A stretch of 64,000 nt of DNA. It comes from JAGVSZ01 sp035456405 (GTDB lineage: Bacteria > Pseudomonadota > Gammaproteobacteria > Burkholderiales > SG8-39). The DNA lies in NCBI GenBank assembly GCA_035456405.1, contig DATIDG010000049.1, positions 186,001 through 250,000 of the forward strand, written 5' to 3'. The stretch's first letter is position 1; the number at the start of each line of letters is the position of its first letter. Positions 15,582 to 24,289 of this stretch are shown here, piece by piece. The notes below the pieces were generated by a model. That model saw only the letters and a program-made list of their open reading frames with translations. It had not been told where the DNA came from and did no database searches. Position numbers and translations under genes: made by a program.

Positions 15582-16601
15582 TCAATCCGGCACGCGCTCG
15601 GCAGGCGTGAGCGCGAGCTCGAGCCGCCGCCCGCGCCGGAGGACCGATACGGTCGCGCGCCGCCCGATGCGGTCCGCGCCGAGCTGGCGGTGCAGGTCGT
15701 CGATGCCGCCCACCCGGACGCCGTCGAACGCGACGATGAGATCGCCCGGCTCGAGGCCGGCCCGTGCCGCCGGGCCGTCGCGCGCGAGCGACTCGACGCG
15801 CACTGCGCGGTCGCCGTCGAGCGCGTGGTGGCGGACGAGGCGTCGCATGAGCGGCACATTCGCGCCGGCGAGGCCCAGGTAGCCCCGCCGCACGCGGCCG
15901 TGGCGAAGCAGCTCCATGATCACCCACTGCGCCGTGTCGATGGCGGTGGCGAAGCAGATGCCCTGCGCCATCGGGATGATCGCGGTGTTGACGCCGATGA
16001 CGCGGCCGCCCGCGTCGACGAGCGGCCCGCCCGAGTTGCCGGGGTTGAGAGCCGCGTCAGTCTGGATCACGTCGTCGATCAGCCGCCCGGTGGTGGCGCG
16101 GAGGCTGCGGCCGAGCGCGCTCACCACGCCGGCGGTCACCGAGTGCTGGAAGCCGTACGGGTTGCCGATGGCGATTGCGAGCTGCCCGACGCGCACGTTG
16201 CGCGAGCGTCCGAGCGGTGCGGTGGCGAGCCCGCCAGCGCCGACGCGGATCACCGCGATGTCGGTGTCCGGATCGTCGCCGATGAGGTCCGCGTCGTAGG
16301 CGGCGCCGTCCGCGAACGTGGCCTTGACTCCGCGCGCGCCGTGAACGACGTGGCTGTTGGTCACCAGCAGCCCGTCGGGGGTGAACGCGAACGCCGAACC
16401 GCTCCCGCGCCGCGCACCGCCACGCCGCGATTGCGGCTGCTCGACGTCGAGGTGAGCCACGGCGGGGCCGACCCGCTCGGCCGCCGCGACCACGGCCCGC
16501 GAATAGGCGTCGAGGAGATCGCCGTCGGCGTCGCCAGGGGGCGCACCTGGCGCGGCGGAGCCGCCGGTCTCGTCGAGAACGAACTGCGGAAATGCGCCCA
16601 T
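15582..16601 (-). CDS. HtrA/DegP-like serine protease with PDZ domain, no signal peptide
   Basis: 339 residues with a trypsin-like domain (about 40-240) and one C-terminal PDZ domain. The catalytic triad is complete: His84 in TNSHVVHG, Asp114 in DTDIAVI and Ser190 in NPGNSGGPLV. The PDZ region carries GLEPGDLIVAFDG. Unlike DegP/DegQ there is no signal peptide; the first 35 residues are hydrophilic and Pro/Gly-rich, so it should be cytoplasmic unless the true start lies elsewhere. It diverges from the deacetylase gene with 85 bp between them. Substrate unknown. Confidence 0.9.
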   Translation of the reverse strand: MGAFPQFVLDETGGSAAPGAPPGDADGDLLDAYSRAVVAAAERVGPAVAHLDVEQPQSRRGGARRGSGSAFAFTPDGLLVTNSHVVHGARGVKATFADGAAYDADLIGDDPDTDIAVIRVGAGGLATAPLGRSRNVRVGQLAIAIGNPYGFQHSVTAGVVSALGRSLRATTGRLIDDVIQTDAALNPGNSGGPLVDAGGRVIGVNTAIIPMAQGICFATAIDTAQWVIMELLRHGRVRRGYLGLAGANVPLMRRLVRHHALDGDRAVRVESLARDGPAARAGLEPGDLIVAFDGVRVGGIDDLHRQLGADRIGRRATVSVLRRGRRLELALTPAERVPD

Positions 16602-16686
16602 GTCGGCCTCGGGATCGGTCCTGGTCCTGGCGAGGTTGGGGCGCCGCGCGGGAAGTCAATCGCACCGGCGTCCGGCCGGAACACGC

Positions 16687-17871
16687 ATGGGAGCTAACCC
16701 GCCCCTCGTTCCGGCCGGACGCAGGGCGGTCTTCATCGCCTCGCCGCAGTTCAGGCGGCCGTCGTACGGCAAAAACCATCCGCTCGCGATCCCGCGCGTC
16801 GCGCTCACGCTCGATCTGGTGCGCGCGTTCGGCGCAATCGGGCCTGGCGAGCTGCTGACCGCGCGCAAGGCGGCCGATTTCGAGCTCGAATGGTTCCACG
16901 CCCGCGAGTACGTCGCGGCGATCCGCATGGCCGAGACACTCGGGCGGGTGAAGACCGCGTGGCGGGAGCGCTTCAGGCTGGGCACGCTGGAGAACCCGTT
17001 CTTTGCTCACCTGTTCACGACGCCGGCGACCGCGACGGGGGCGAGCGTTCAGGCGGCCGAGGAGGTCCTCGCCGGCCGCGTTGCGTTCAATCCCGCCGGG
17101 GGCATGCACCATGCGCGTCCCGGCCATGCGCAGGGGTTCTGCTACTTCAACGACCCCGCGCTCGCCGTGATCCGCCTGCGCCGCGCCGGGGTGCGGGTTC
17201 TGTACGTCGATCTGGACGCGCATCACGCCGATGCCGTCGAGGACGCCTTCGCGCGCGATCCCGAGGTGCTCACGCTCTCGCTGCACATGGACAGCCGGTA
17301 TGCGTATCCGAATGCGGGCGGCCGCTTCGAGGATTGCGGCACGGCGGAAGGCAGGCACGCGACGATCAACAGTGCGTTGCCGAAGGGCGTGAACGACTCC
17401 GAGTACCGCCTCGTCTTCGATGCCGCATGGGGGCGCGCAGTCGAGCGGTTCCGCCCGGATGCGGTCGTCCTGCAGGCGGGAACGGATGCGCTCGCAGTCG
17501 ACCCGCTCGGCAAATTAGCGCTCTCGACGCAGGGTTTCCTCGCGATCGCGCGCACGATTGTCGACTCGAGCCCGCGCCATCCGGACGGCACGCCGCGCCT
17601 CGTCGCGACCGGCGGCGGCGGCTATCATCCGATTGCGGTGGCGCGCGCGTGGACGGGCCTGTGGGCGGTGCTCTCCGGGCGCGAGCTCGATGCGGCGGTC
17701 CCGCCGGCAGGCGCCGAACTGCTCCGCAGCGTGCTTTGGGAGGGCGGAGAGGACGACGAGCCGGGTCGGCTCTTTGAATCGCTGGCCGACGAGCCGGCCG
17801 ATGGACCGGTGCGCGAGGAGATCCGCGCGCTCGCGCGGCGCATCCCGACGCACCCGTTCTTGTCGCAATGA
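16687..17871 (+). CDS. Histone-deacetylase superfamily amidohydrolase
   Basis: Zinc amidohydrolase of 394 residues, of the class that includes acetoin-utilisation AcuC and acetylpolyamine amidohydrolases. Catalytic residues are intact: tandem His141-His142 in GGMHHARPGH, metal ligands Asp177 and His179 in VDLDAHH, Asp266 in QAGTDAL, and the transition-state Tyr312 in GGGGYH. ATG 16687 begins a few residues before the first conserved strand (AVFIASPQF). Its stop overlaps the start of an aldo/keto reductase (ATGA), so the two are probably made together. Likely substrates are acetylated proteins or small acetylated amines; the sequence does not decide. Confidence 0.92.
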   Translation: MGANPPLVPAGRRAVFIASPQFRRPSYGKNHPLAIPRVALTLDLVRAFGAIGPGELLTARKAADFELEWFHAREYVAAIRMAETLGRVKTAWRERFRLGTLENPFFAHLFTTPATATGASVQAAEEVLAGRVAFNPAGGMHHARPGHAQGFCYFNDPALAVIRLRRAGVRVLYVDLDAHHADAVEDAFARDPEVLTLSLHMDSRYAYPNAGGRFEDCGTAEGRHATINSALPKGVNDSEYRLVFDAAWGRAVERFRPDAVVLQAGTDALAVDPLGKLALSTQGFLAIARTIVDSSPRHPDGTPRLVATGGGGYHPIAVARAWTGLWAVLSGRELDAAVPPAGAELLRSVLWEGGEDDEPGRLFESLADEPADGPVREEIRALARRIPTHPFLSQ

Positions 17872-19013
17872 GCGCGACGATTCCCGGGCTCGCGACCCGC
17901 GCGGCGACCGAGCGCTACTCGCAGACGTTCGGCTCGGCCTGCGCCGCGGGTCACTTCAGCGACTTCCTGAATCTGCACCTGCGGCTGTCCTCGCTCGGGC
18001 TCGGAACCTTTCCCGGCGCCGCGACCGACGAGGTCGACGAGGCCTACGCCGCGATCGTTCATCGCGCGGCGCTCGCCGGGATCAACGTGTTCGACACCGC
18101 CGCACACTATCGATACGGCCGCTCGGCACGGGCGCTCGGCGAAGGCCTCAGGCGCGCGTTCGCGGGCGGCGTCGCGCGCGAGCAGGTGTACGTGGTGGCG
18201 AAGGGCGGGTTCCTGGCGTTCGACGGCGGCGCGCCGGACGACCTCGACCGCTGGTTCGACGCGCACGTGGTTGCGCGCGGTCTCGGCGGGCGCGACGATC
18301 TGGCCGGCCAGCATTGCCTTTCGGCCGGCTACCTGATCCAGCAGCTCGACGCGGTGCGCGCGGCGACGGGGCTCGAAACGCTCGACGCGTTCCTGCTCGA
18401 CCAGCCCGAGGTGCACTACGCCGCGGCCGGCAAGGAGCGGGCGCACCGCAAGATGACCGGGGTCTTCGAGGCGCTCGAGCGGGCGGTGCGCGACGGGCGC
18501 ATCGGCTGCTACGGCATCTCGAGCTTCGATGCGTTCCGGGTCGAAACCGATGCGGTTTCGTTCCAGTCGCTCACGTCGTTGCTGGCCCTGGCCGAGAAGG
18601 CGGCCCGGGTCGCGCACGGCAACGATCGCGCCCGGCACGCGCTCCGCATCGTCCAGCTTCCGTTCAACCAGGCGATGACCGAGGGATTCACGCGGTTCTC
18701 ACAGGTCACGGGGCAGGGCAACCTCGCCTCGACGGTGCAGGCGGCGCACCAGCTGCGCGTCTACGCGATGGCGAGCCACGTGATGGGGAAGGGCGCTTTC
18801 GCGGCTGCGGCCGCCGGTTCGGTGCGCGCGCGCCTTTCCGGTCTCGCCAACGACGCGCGGCGCGCGCTGCAGTTCGCGCGCTCGACGCCCGGGATCGGGA
18901 CGGCGCTCGTGGGCGTGAGCACGCCCGCGCACCTCGACGACGCCCTGGCGGTGGCGCGCACCGCGCCGCTCGAACGGGCAGACTATCTCGCGCTGTTCGA
19001 ACGTGCCAGCTAG
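17868..19013 (+). CDS. Aldo/keto reductase-family protein with altered active site
   Basis: 381 residues with the AKR barrel: GLGTFPGAATDEVDEAY, then Asp76 and Tyr81 in NVFDTAAHYRYG and Lys112 in VVAKGG. The catalytic His usually found in the LxHxPE/D strand is replaced by Asp178 (FLLDQPE). Several long insertions occur (about 115-165 and 210-250) compared with typical 280-330 residue AKRs. This is a divergent subfamily that I cannot name. It overlaps the deacetylase gene by 4 nt at its start and lplT by 4 nt at its end. Activity as a reductase is uncertain. Confidence 0.85.
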   Translation: MSATIPGLATRAATERYSQTFGSACAAGHFSDFLNLHLRLSSLGLGTFPGAATDEVDEAYAAIVHRAALAGINVFDTAAHYRYGRSARALGEGLRRAFAGGVAREQVYVVAKGGFLAFDGGAPDDLDRWFDAHVVARGLGGRDDLAGQHCLSAGYLIQQLDAVRAATGLETLDAFLLDQPEVHYAAAGKERAHRKMTGVFEALERAVRDGRIGCYGISSFDAFRVETDAVSFQSLTSLLALAEKAARVAHGNDRARHALRIVQLPFNQAMTEGFTRFSQVTGQGNLASTVQAAHQLRVYAMASHVMGKGAFAAAAAGSVRARLSGLANDARRALQFARSTPGIGTALVGVSTPAHLDDALAVARTAPLERADYLALFERAS

Positions 19014-20311
19014 CGGTCCGGCTTGTCCATGCCGATCAGGTGGAGCGAGTCGCCCTGGCGCTGGTTGTACAGGTGGCGCTTGCGGACTAGCATCATCGAG
19101 CCGCTCACGAACAGGCCGAAGAGCACGATGATGGTGAAGACGGAAAATTCGACCCTGATCATGACCGCGTAGAGCGCGAGCATGACGAGGATCGACAAAT
19201 TCTCGTTGAAATTCTGCACCGCGATCGAGTGGCCGGCTCCCATCAGGATGTGACCGCGGTGCTGGAGCAGGGCGTTCATAGGGACGACGAAGAAGCCGGC
19301 GAGGCCGCCGACGGCCACGAGCAGCGGGATCGCGACCCAGAGATCGCGCACGAAGTTCATCCCGATGACGATCACGCCCATCGCGATGCCGACCGGCAGC
19401 ACGCTCACCGCCTGCCGGAGTGATATGTAGCGGGCCGCGGCCACCGCACCCGCCGCGATGCCGACGGCGGTGATGCCCTGCAGGGCGGTGGCCTTCGAGA
19501 GCGGATAGCCGAGCGCCGCCCTCGCCCATTCGAGCACGATGAACTGGAGCGTGGCGCCCGCGCCCCAGAAGAGCGTCGTGGTCGCGAGCGAGATCTGCCC
19601 GAGCTTGTCCTTCCAGAGCAGGTTGTTGCAGTGGGCGAAATCGCGGATGAGGTAGAACGGGTTCTTCTTGGGGAGGTGATGGTCCACCCCGGTGTCGGGA
19701 ATGAACAGATTGAATATCGCCGCGACGACGTAGCCGAGGACGATTATGGCGACGGCTGCCTCGCCCGGCGTGTCGACGTGGGTGTCGATACGCGGCAGGT
19801 CGATCGCGAGCAGCTCGCGCGACACCGTCTCGCTCACCAGCACGCCGCCGGCGAGCGTGCCGAGAATGATCGAGCCGACGGTGAGGCCCTCGATCCAGCC
19901 GTTCGCCGCGACGAGCTGGCTCGGCGGCAGCAGCTCGGTCAGGATGCCGTACTTGGCGGGCGAGTATGCGGCGGCGCCGAGCCCGACGACGGCGTAGGCG
20001 ATCAGCACCGTGAGGAACTCGTCGACTCCCGAAGGCGTGAGCTGCGCGTAGAAGAACATCATCAGGCAGCCGGCCACCTTGATCATGTTGGTGATGAACA
20101 TGACCCGGCCCTTGGGCATCGAGTCGGCGAACGCGCCGACGAACGCCGCGAGGGCGACGTACGAGATGGTGAAGAAGAACTTCAGGAGCGGCACCATCCA
20201 CGGCGGGCCGCTGAGTTGCGCGAGCAGCTGGATCGCGGCGATCAGGAGCGCGTTGTCGGCGAGCGACGAGAAGAACTGCGCCGCCATGATCGTGTAGAAG
20301 CCGCGCTTCAT
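19010..20311 (-). CDS. lplT: Lysophospholipid transporter LplT (MFS)
   Basis: 433-residue inner-membrane MFS protein with about 12 hydrophobic helices, starting MKRGFYTIMAAQFFSSLADNALL as in LplT. LplT flips lysophospholipids to the cytoplasmic face for re-acylation, usually by Aas. It carries the family motif GAAAYSPAKYGILTELLPP near residue 95 and a C-terminal RKRHLYNQRQGD. ATG 20311 is used because earlier in-frame codons give unrelated, shadow-like sequence. No aas gene is next to it here. Confidence 0.92.
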   Translation of the reverse strand: MKRGFYTIMAAQFFSSLADNALLIAAIQLLAQLSGPPWMVPLLKFFFTISYVALAAFVGAFADSMPKGRVMFITNMIKVAGCLMMFFYAQLTPSGVDEFLTVLIAYAVVGLGAAAYSPAKYGILTELLPPSQLVAANGWIEGLTVGSIILGTLAGGVLVSETVSRELLAIDLPRIDTHVDTPGEAAVAIIVLGYVVAAIFNLFIPDTGVDHHLPKKNPFYLIRDFAHCNNLLWKDKLGQISLATTTLFWGAGATLQFIVLEWARAALGYPLSKATALQGITAVGIAAGAVAAARYISLRQAVSVLPVGIAMGVIVIGMNFVRDLWVAIPLLVAVGGLAGFFVVPMNALLQHRGHILMGAGHSIAVQNFNENLSILVMLALYAVMIRVEFSVFTIIVLFGLFVSGSMMLVRKRHLYNQRQGDSLHLIGMDKPDR

Positions 20312-20363
20312 CGGGCAATCCAGGCGAAGCGGTGCGCGAGCGGGGTGAAGGCCGGCGCGCGAG

Positions 20364-20849
20364 TCACCGCGCGTCGGGCTCGGCGGGGGCGGACCCGCTC
20401 CGGTCGGGTCCCCGGGCGAGCTCGCGCAGCAGTCGCTCCTGCTCGGCGAACGAGGGCGCGCGGCCGCCCGGCTCGTCGATCGCGCGGCCGGTGTAGCCCG
20501 CGGGCGGGGCCTCGCCCCCCAGAAAGACGTCCCGGCGTATGCGCTTGTTGAGCCGGGTGACACGTCGGTCGATCCACCACGCGTCGTACGCGGCGGCCGC
20601 GAGCATCGCCAATCCGAGCCCGGCCGCCAGCTGCAGGCTCCAGACCGCGGCGGCGACGGTAACGAGGGACGCCGCTCGCCAGAGCCAGGCGCCAAGCCGG
20701 TCGTCGAGGTAGGCTCGGTGCAGTCCGAGCGGTGCGACCAGGAGCAGGGCCCATGCACGACCGCGGCGCTTCAGGCGGCCGGCGAGCTCCAGGTTCGTGC
20801 GCTGCAGGCCGGCCCCCCCGAGGTCAAGCCGTTTCCAAGCCTCGCTCAA
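20364..20849 (-). CDS. Small TM2-like membrane protein
   Basis: 161 residues. A basic N-terminus precedes a hydrophobic helix with the TM2-like signature LLVAPLGLHRAYLDDRLGAWLWR (about 35-57), and a further hydrophobic region lies at 60-88. After that comes a basic and polar C-terminal tail rich in Gly, Pro, Arg and Asp. TM2-domain proteins have no settled function. It is upstream of lplT with a 52-nt gap and probably co-transcribed. Divergent from the LysR gene. Confidence 0.65.
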   Translation of the reverse strand: MSEAWKRLDLGGAGLQRTNLELAGRLKRRGRAWALLLVAPLGLHRAYLDDRLGAWLWRAASLVTVAAAVWSLQLAAGLGLAMLAAAAYDAWWIDRRVTRLNKRIRRDVFLGGEAPPAGYTGRAIDEPGGRAPSFAEQERLLRELARGPDRSGSAPAEPDAR

Positions 20850-20884
20850 GGCGCCGTCGGCCGCGAAATCGGCTTGCGGCCGCC

Positions 20885-20913
20885 ATAAGTTTGGTTCATG
20901 GAGCGATTTATGA
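20885..20913. promoter_or_regulatory. Inverted CATAA-N19-TTATG repeat, candidate LysR operator
   Basis: CATAA at 20885-20889 and TTATG at 20909-20913 form an AT-rich inverted repeat in the divergent gap between the TM2-like gene and the LysR gene. LysR regulators usually bind such imperfect palindromes and repress their own gene. The site begins 36 bp upstream of the TM2-like start and ends 51 bp upstream of the LysR start. Binding is inferred. Confidence 0.35.
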
Positions 20914-20964
20914 TTGAATAGCGCGCGGAGGATAGCACACGCCCTTATCGCCGAAACGGACCCG

Positions 20965-21867
20965 ATGGCCGATCGCCGACTCCAGGTCTTTCACGCCGTG
21001 GCGAAGCAGATGAGCTTCACCAAGGCAGCCGAGACGTTGTTCATGACGCAGCCCGCGGTGACCTTCCAGATCAAACAGCTGGAGGAGCACTTCAACACGC
21101 GCCTGTTCGAGCGCGGACACGGCCGGATCGCGCTCACTCCGGCCGGCGAGATCGTCCTGGAGTACGCGGAGCGCATCCTCGCGCTCTCGACGGAGCTCGA
21201 GACGCGACTGCGGGAGATGACGGGGCGCCTCTCGGGGCCGCTTCTCATCGGCGCGAGCACGACGATCGCCGAGTTTCTCCTGCCGCGCGTCCTCGGCGAG
21301 TTCAAGTCGCAGCATCCCGAGGTGCAGCCGAAGCTGGTCGTGGGCAACTCCGAGGCGATCGAGAACCGGGTCGCAGAGCACACGCTCGACATCGGTCTCA
21401 TCGAGGCGCCATCGCACTTGCCGTCCCTGCTCACGGAGATGTGCTGTGAGGACGAGCTGCAGGTCGTCGTGGCGCCGAACCATCCCCTCGCGAAGGCGAA
21501 GAGCGTGCAACCCAAGCAGCTGCTCGCGTACCCGTACGTCAGCCGTGAGAGCGGCTCGGGCACGCGCGAGTTCACCGACCTCTACTTCCGCAAGGGCGGC
21601 GTGAACCCCGCCGAGCTGAAGGTCGTCATGGAGCTGGGGAGCCCCGAGGCGCTCAAGGGCGTGGCCGAAACGGGGCTCGGCTTCGCGATCCTCTCCAAGG
21701 CTGCAGTCGCGAAGGAGCAGAAGCTCGGCGAACTCGTCGCAATTCCCCTCGCGCCCAAGCTGCTCCGGTCGCTTTCGCTCGTCTACCCCAAGCAGAAGTT
21801 CCGCTCCCGGCTCGTCAACACGTTCGTGTCGTTCGCCCAGACGCGGCTGAAGGACGCAGTGCTGTAA
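20965..21867 (+). CDS. LysR-family transcriptional regulator
   Basis: 300-residue regulator with an N-terminal winged helix (RRLQVFHAVAKQMSFTKAAETLFMTQPAVTFQIKQLE) and a periplasmic-binding-protein-like effector domain (GPLLIGASTTIAEFLLP, then GLGFAILSKAAV). ATG 20965 gives the usual 4-5 residue lead before the first helix. An upstream in-frame TTG at 20914 would add 17 unconserved residues and collide with the inverted repeat. The sequence recalls the CysL/CbbR/YeiE-type branch, but the effector and regulon cannot be stated. Confidence 0.9.
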   Translation: MADRRLQVFHAVAKQMSFTKAAETLFMTQPAVTFQIKQLEEHFNTRLFERGHGRIALTPAGEIVLEYAERILALSTELETRLREMTGRLSGPLLIGASTTIAEFLLPRVLGEFKSQHPEVQPKLVVGNSEAIENRVAEHTLDIGLIEAPSHLPSLLTEMCCEDELQVVVAPNHPLAKAKSVQPKQLLAYPYVSRESGSGTREFTDLYFRKGGVNPAELKVVMELGSPEALKGVAETGLGFAILSKAAVAKEQKLGELVAIPLAPKLLRSLSLVYPKQKFRSRLVNTFVSFAQTRLKDAVL

Positions 21868-22043
21868 TCGTCGCGGCGCGCGGGAAACCGGAAAAGACCG
21901 CGTGCCGACGTGCGCGCTGTCCGGCGTCGGCGTGGGGTTCCGCGTCTGACCGGGAGCGATCGTCGGCGTTTCCGGCGCGGGGTCGCCCTCGCGGCTCGTG
22001 CTAGCATCGCCACGCAGGCGTTGCTGCCATTCCGCGCACGGCG

Positions 22044-22793
22044 ATGGTCCGTTTCCTCGCGATCCAGCACACGTTCTCGGAGTTCTTCGGCGCCCTCGAG
22101 CCCCGGTTCGAGGCGCGCGACATCGCATTCACCTACCTGCGGCCGGTGACTGGCCAGGACGTGACCGCGGCGGCGGGCCAGTTCGACTGCCTGTGGCTGC
22201 TCGGTGGCGCGCACCCCGTGGCCGACCGTGAGCACTGCCCGTGGATCGAAGATGAACTGCGGCTCGTGACGGCCTTCGCCAGATCGCGCCGGCCGGTCGT
22301 CGGGCTGGGGTTCGGCGCGCACGTCATCGCGGTCGCGCACGGCGGCGCACCGCGCATGGATCCGGAGCACGATGCCTATTGGACGACCGCGCATGCAACC
22401 GAAGCCGGCCGCGACGATCCGCTCGCGCGGGCCGTCGACGGGCGGCGGGTGCTCGTCATGACAAACGGCGGCGTCGACCTTCCGTCCGGCCTGGCGCCGG
22501 TCGTCGTGGACGAGCGGGGGCGCTGGATTGCGATCCGGCCGACGCCGCTCGCATACGGGCTCACATTCCGGCCCGAGCTGAAGCCCGGCATGATCGAGGA
22601 CATGATCATGGAGGACGATCGTCCGGTGCCGGAGAACATCGGTGCGCTGCTCGACGAGGCGCGCGTGCGCTGGGACGAAACGCAGGAGACGACCGCGCGC
22701 GTGATCGCGGCGCTGGTCGAGGCGCTCGATCTCATGCAGGAGCGGCGGAAGATGCCGGTGTTCGGCCTCCGGCCGGTGAAGGAGGAGGGGTGA
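22044..22793 (+). CDS. Class I glutamine-amidotransferase-like protein lacking the catalytic Cys and His
   Basis: 249 residues with the class I GATase fold order: FDCLWLLGGAHPV near 47-59, RRPVVGLGFGAHVIA at 82-96 and LTFRPEL at 173-179. In active enzymes the nucleophile elbow is GxCxG and the later strand reads FHPE. Here these are Gly87-Leu-Gly89-Phe-Gly91 and Phe-Arg176-Pro-Glu. Both the Cys and the His of the catalytic dyad are therefore missing. It is either a pseudoenzyme or uses the fold for binding. It overlaps the next small gene by 4 nt (GTGA). Function unknown. Confidence 0.8.
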   Translation: MVRFLAIQHTFSEFFGALEPRFEARDIAFTYLRPVTGQDVTAAAGQFDCLWLLGGAHPVADREHCPWIEDELRLVTAFARSRRPVVGLGFGAHVIAVAHGGAPRMDPEHDAYWTTAHATEAGRDDPLARAVDGRRVLVMTNGGVDLPSGLAPVVVDERGRWIAIRPTPLAYGLTFRPELKPGMIEDMIMEDDRPVPENIGALLDEARVRWDETQETTARVIAALVEALDLMQERRKMPVFGLRPVKEEG

Positions 22794-23140
22794 AAGGGGA
22801 ACGGCGCGCGGCGCACGACGGTCGGCTGCTCGCCCTCTGGCGCAACCTGGACTGGGAGCGGCGCGCGGTGCTCCTCGAGTTCGCGGAGTTTCTCGCCGCG
22901 CGATCGGCGGCGCCACCCTCGGCGCGCGTCGTCACGCTGCGCCCGGAGCACGAGAGCGTCGTGCGCGCGGTGCGGCGTCTGAACGGGAGCTATCCGATGC
23001 TCGACCGCGCGAAACTGCTGCAGCCGGTCGGCGATCTCCTGTCGCAGCATCTCGTCGACGGCCGGGCCGCGGCAGGCGTGATCGACGAGCTTGAGGCGCT
23101 GTACGCCGCCGCCTACGCGTCGTGCGCGAAAACGCGGTAG
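22790..23140 (+). CDS. Small conserved protein paired with the GATase-like gene
   Basis: 116 residues, helical and charged, without signal or membrane segment. It contains LWRNLDWERRAVLLEFAEFLAARSA, VVRAVRRLNGSYPMLDRAKLLQPVGDLLSQHL and an AAGVIDELEALYAAAY end. A GGAGGAG lies just upstream of GTG 22790, inside the preceding gene's end, so translation is coupled to the GATase-like protein and the two may work together. I do not recognise a named family with a known function. Confidence 0.7.
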   Translation: MKGERRAAHDGRLLALWRNLDWERRAVLLEFAEFLAARSAAPPSARVVTLRPEHESVVRAVRRLNGSYPMLDRAKLLQPVGDLLSQHLVDGRAAAGVIDELEALYAAAYASCAKTR

Positions 23141-23216
23141 ACGGTCGGTCACAGGCTCACCGGGTGGGCCACGCACCCCGGTTAACATCTGCATCTGACG
23201 GCCACTCCCCCGCACC

Positions 23217-24287
23217 ATGCCTCGCCCCATCCGAGCAACGTTCGATCTCGCCGCGCTGGCGCAGAACCTCGGCGTCGCCCGAGCGCGCGGGGGGAAGGCG
23301 CGGATCTGGGCCGTCGTGAAAGCGAACGCCTACGGCCACGGTCTGCTGCGCGCGGTGCGCGCGCTCGCCGCCGCGGACGGCTTCGCGCTCCTCGACTTCG
23401 ACGAGGCCGTGCGCCTGCGCGACGCGGGCGTGCGAAAGCCGATCCTGCTGTTCGAGGGATTCTTCGCCCCTGCGGACCTCGAGACGGCAGCCGCGCATTT
23501 ACTTTGGCCGGTGATCCACTCGCGCGAACAGATCGCGATGCTCGAGTCGGCGCGGCTGCCTGAGCGGCTGGCGGTGTTCCTCAAGGTGAACACCGGCATG
23601 AACCGGCTCGGGATCGACGTCGGCGAGGTGCGGCCGTGCCTCGAGCGCCTCGCGGCGAGCGGAAAGGTCGCCGACATCACGCTGATGACGCACTTCGCCG
23701 ATGCCGACGGCCCGGCCGGCGTGGCCGAGCAGGTCGCGCGTTTCGAGTCGGCCGCCCGCGGTCTGTCGCTGCCGCGCAGCCTCGCCAACTCGGCCGCGCT
23801 GCTGCGTTTTCCGCAGACGGCTGCGGACTGGGCGAGACCGGGGATCATGCTCTACGGCTGCTCGCCGTTCCCCGACGAACCGGCGCAGGCGCTCGGCCTC
23901 GCCCCGGTGATGACGCTCGCGAGCGAGCTGATCGCCGTCCGCCAGCTCGCCCGAGGCGACAGCGTCGGGTACGGCGCCACCTTCACCGCCGACCGTGCCA
24001 TGCGCATCGGCGTCGTCGCCTGCGGCTATGCAGACGGCTATCCCCGCCACGCACCCACGGGCACGCCCGTCGTCGTCGCGGGGAAGCGGACGCGCACTGT
24101 CGGCCGCGTCTCAATGGACATGATCACCGTCGATCTCGAAGGGATCCCGGCGGCCGGCATCGGCACGCCGGTCACGCTCTGGGGCGAAGGGCTGTCCTGC
24201 GACGAGGTCGCGGCGGCGGCGGGGACAGTCAGCTACGAGTTGCTGTGCGCGCTCGCATCACGGGTGCCCCAGGCGGAGCGCACGTAG
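23217..24287 (+). CDS. alr: Alanine racemase
   Basis: PLP enzyme of 356 residues that interconverts L- and D-alanine for peptidoglycan. The PLP-binding lysine is in AVVKANAYGHG near residue 39 and the second catalytic base Tyr in DSVGYGATF near residue 245. The VSMDMITVD motif follows. Length is typical. It is followed after 2 nt by radA, a common pairing in betaproteobacteria. Confidence 0.96.
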   Translation: MPRPIRATFDLAALAQNLGVARARGGKARIWAVVKANAYGHGLLRAVRALAAADGFALLDFDEAVRLRDAGVRKPILLFEGFFAPADLETAAAHLLWPVIHSREQIAMLESARLPERLAVFLKVNTGMNRLGIDVGEVRPCLERLAASGKVADITLMTHFADADGPAGVAEQVARFESAARGLSLPRSLANSAALLRFPQTAADWARPGIMLYGCSPFPDEPAQALGLAPVMTLASELIAVRQLARGDSVGYGATFTADRAMRIGVVACGYADGYPRHAPTGTPVVVAGKRTRTVGRVSMDMITVDLEGIPAAGIGTPVTLWGEGLSCDEVAAAAGTVSYELLCALASRVPQAERT

Positions 24288-24289
24288 GG

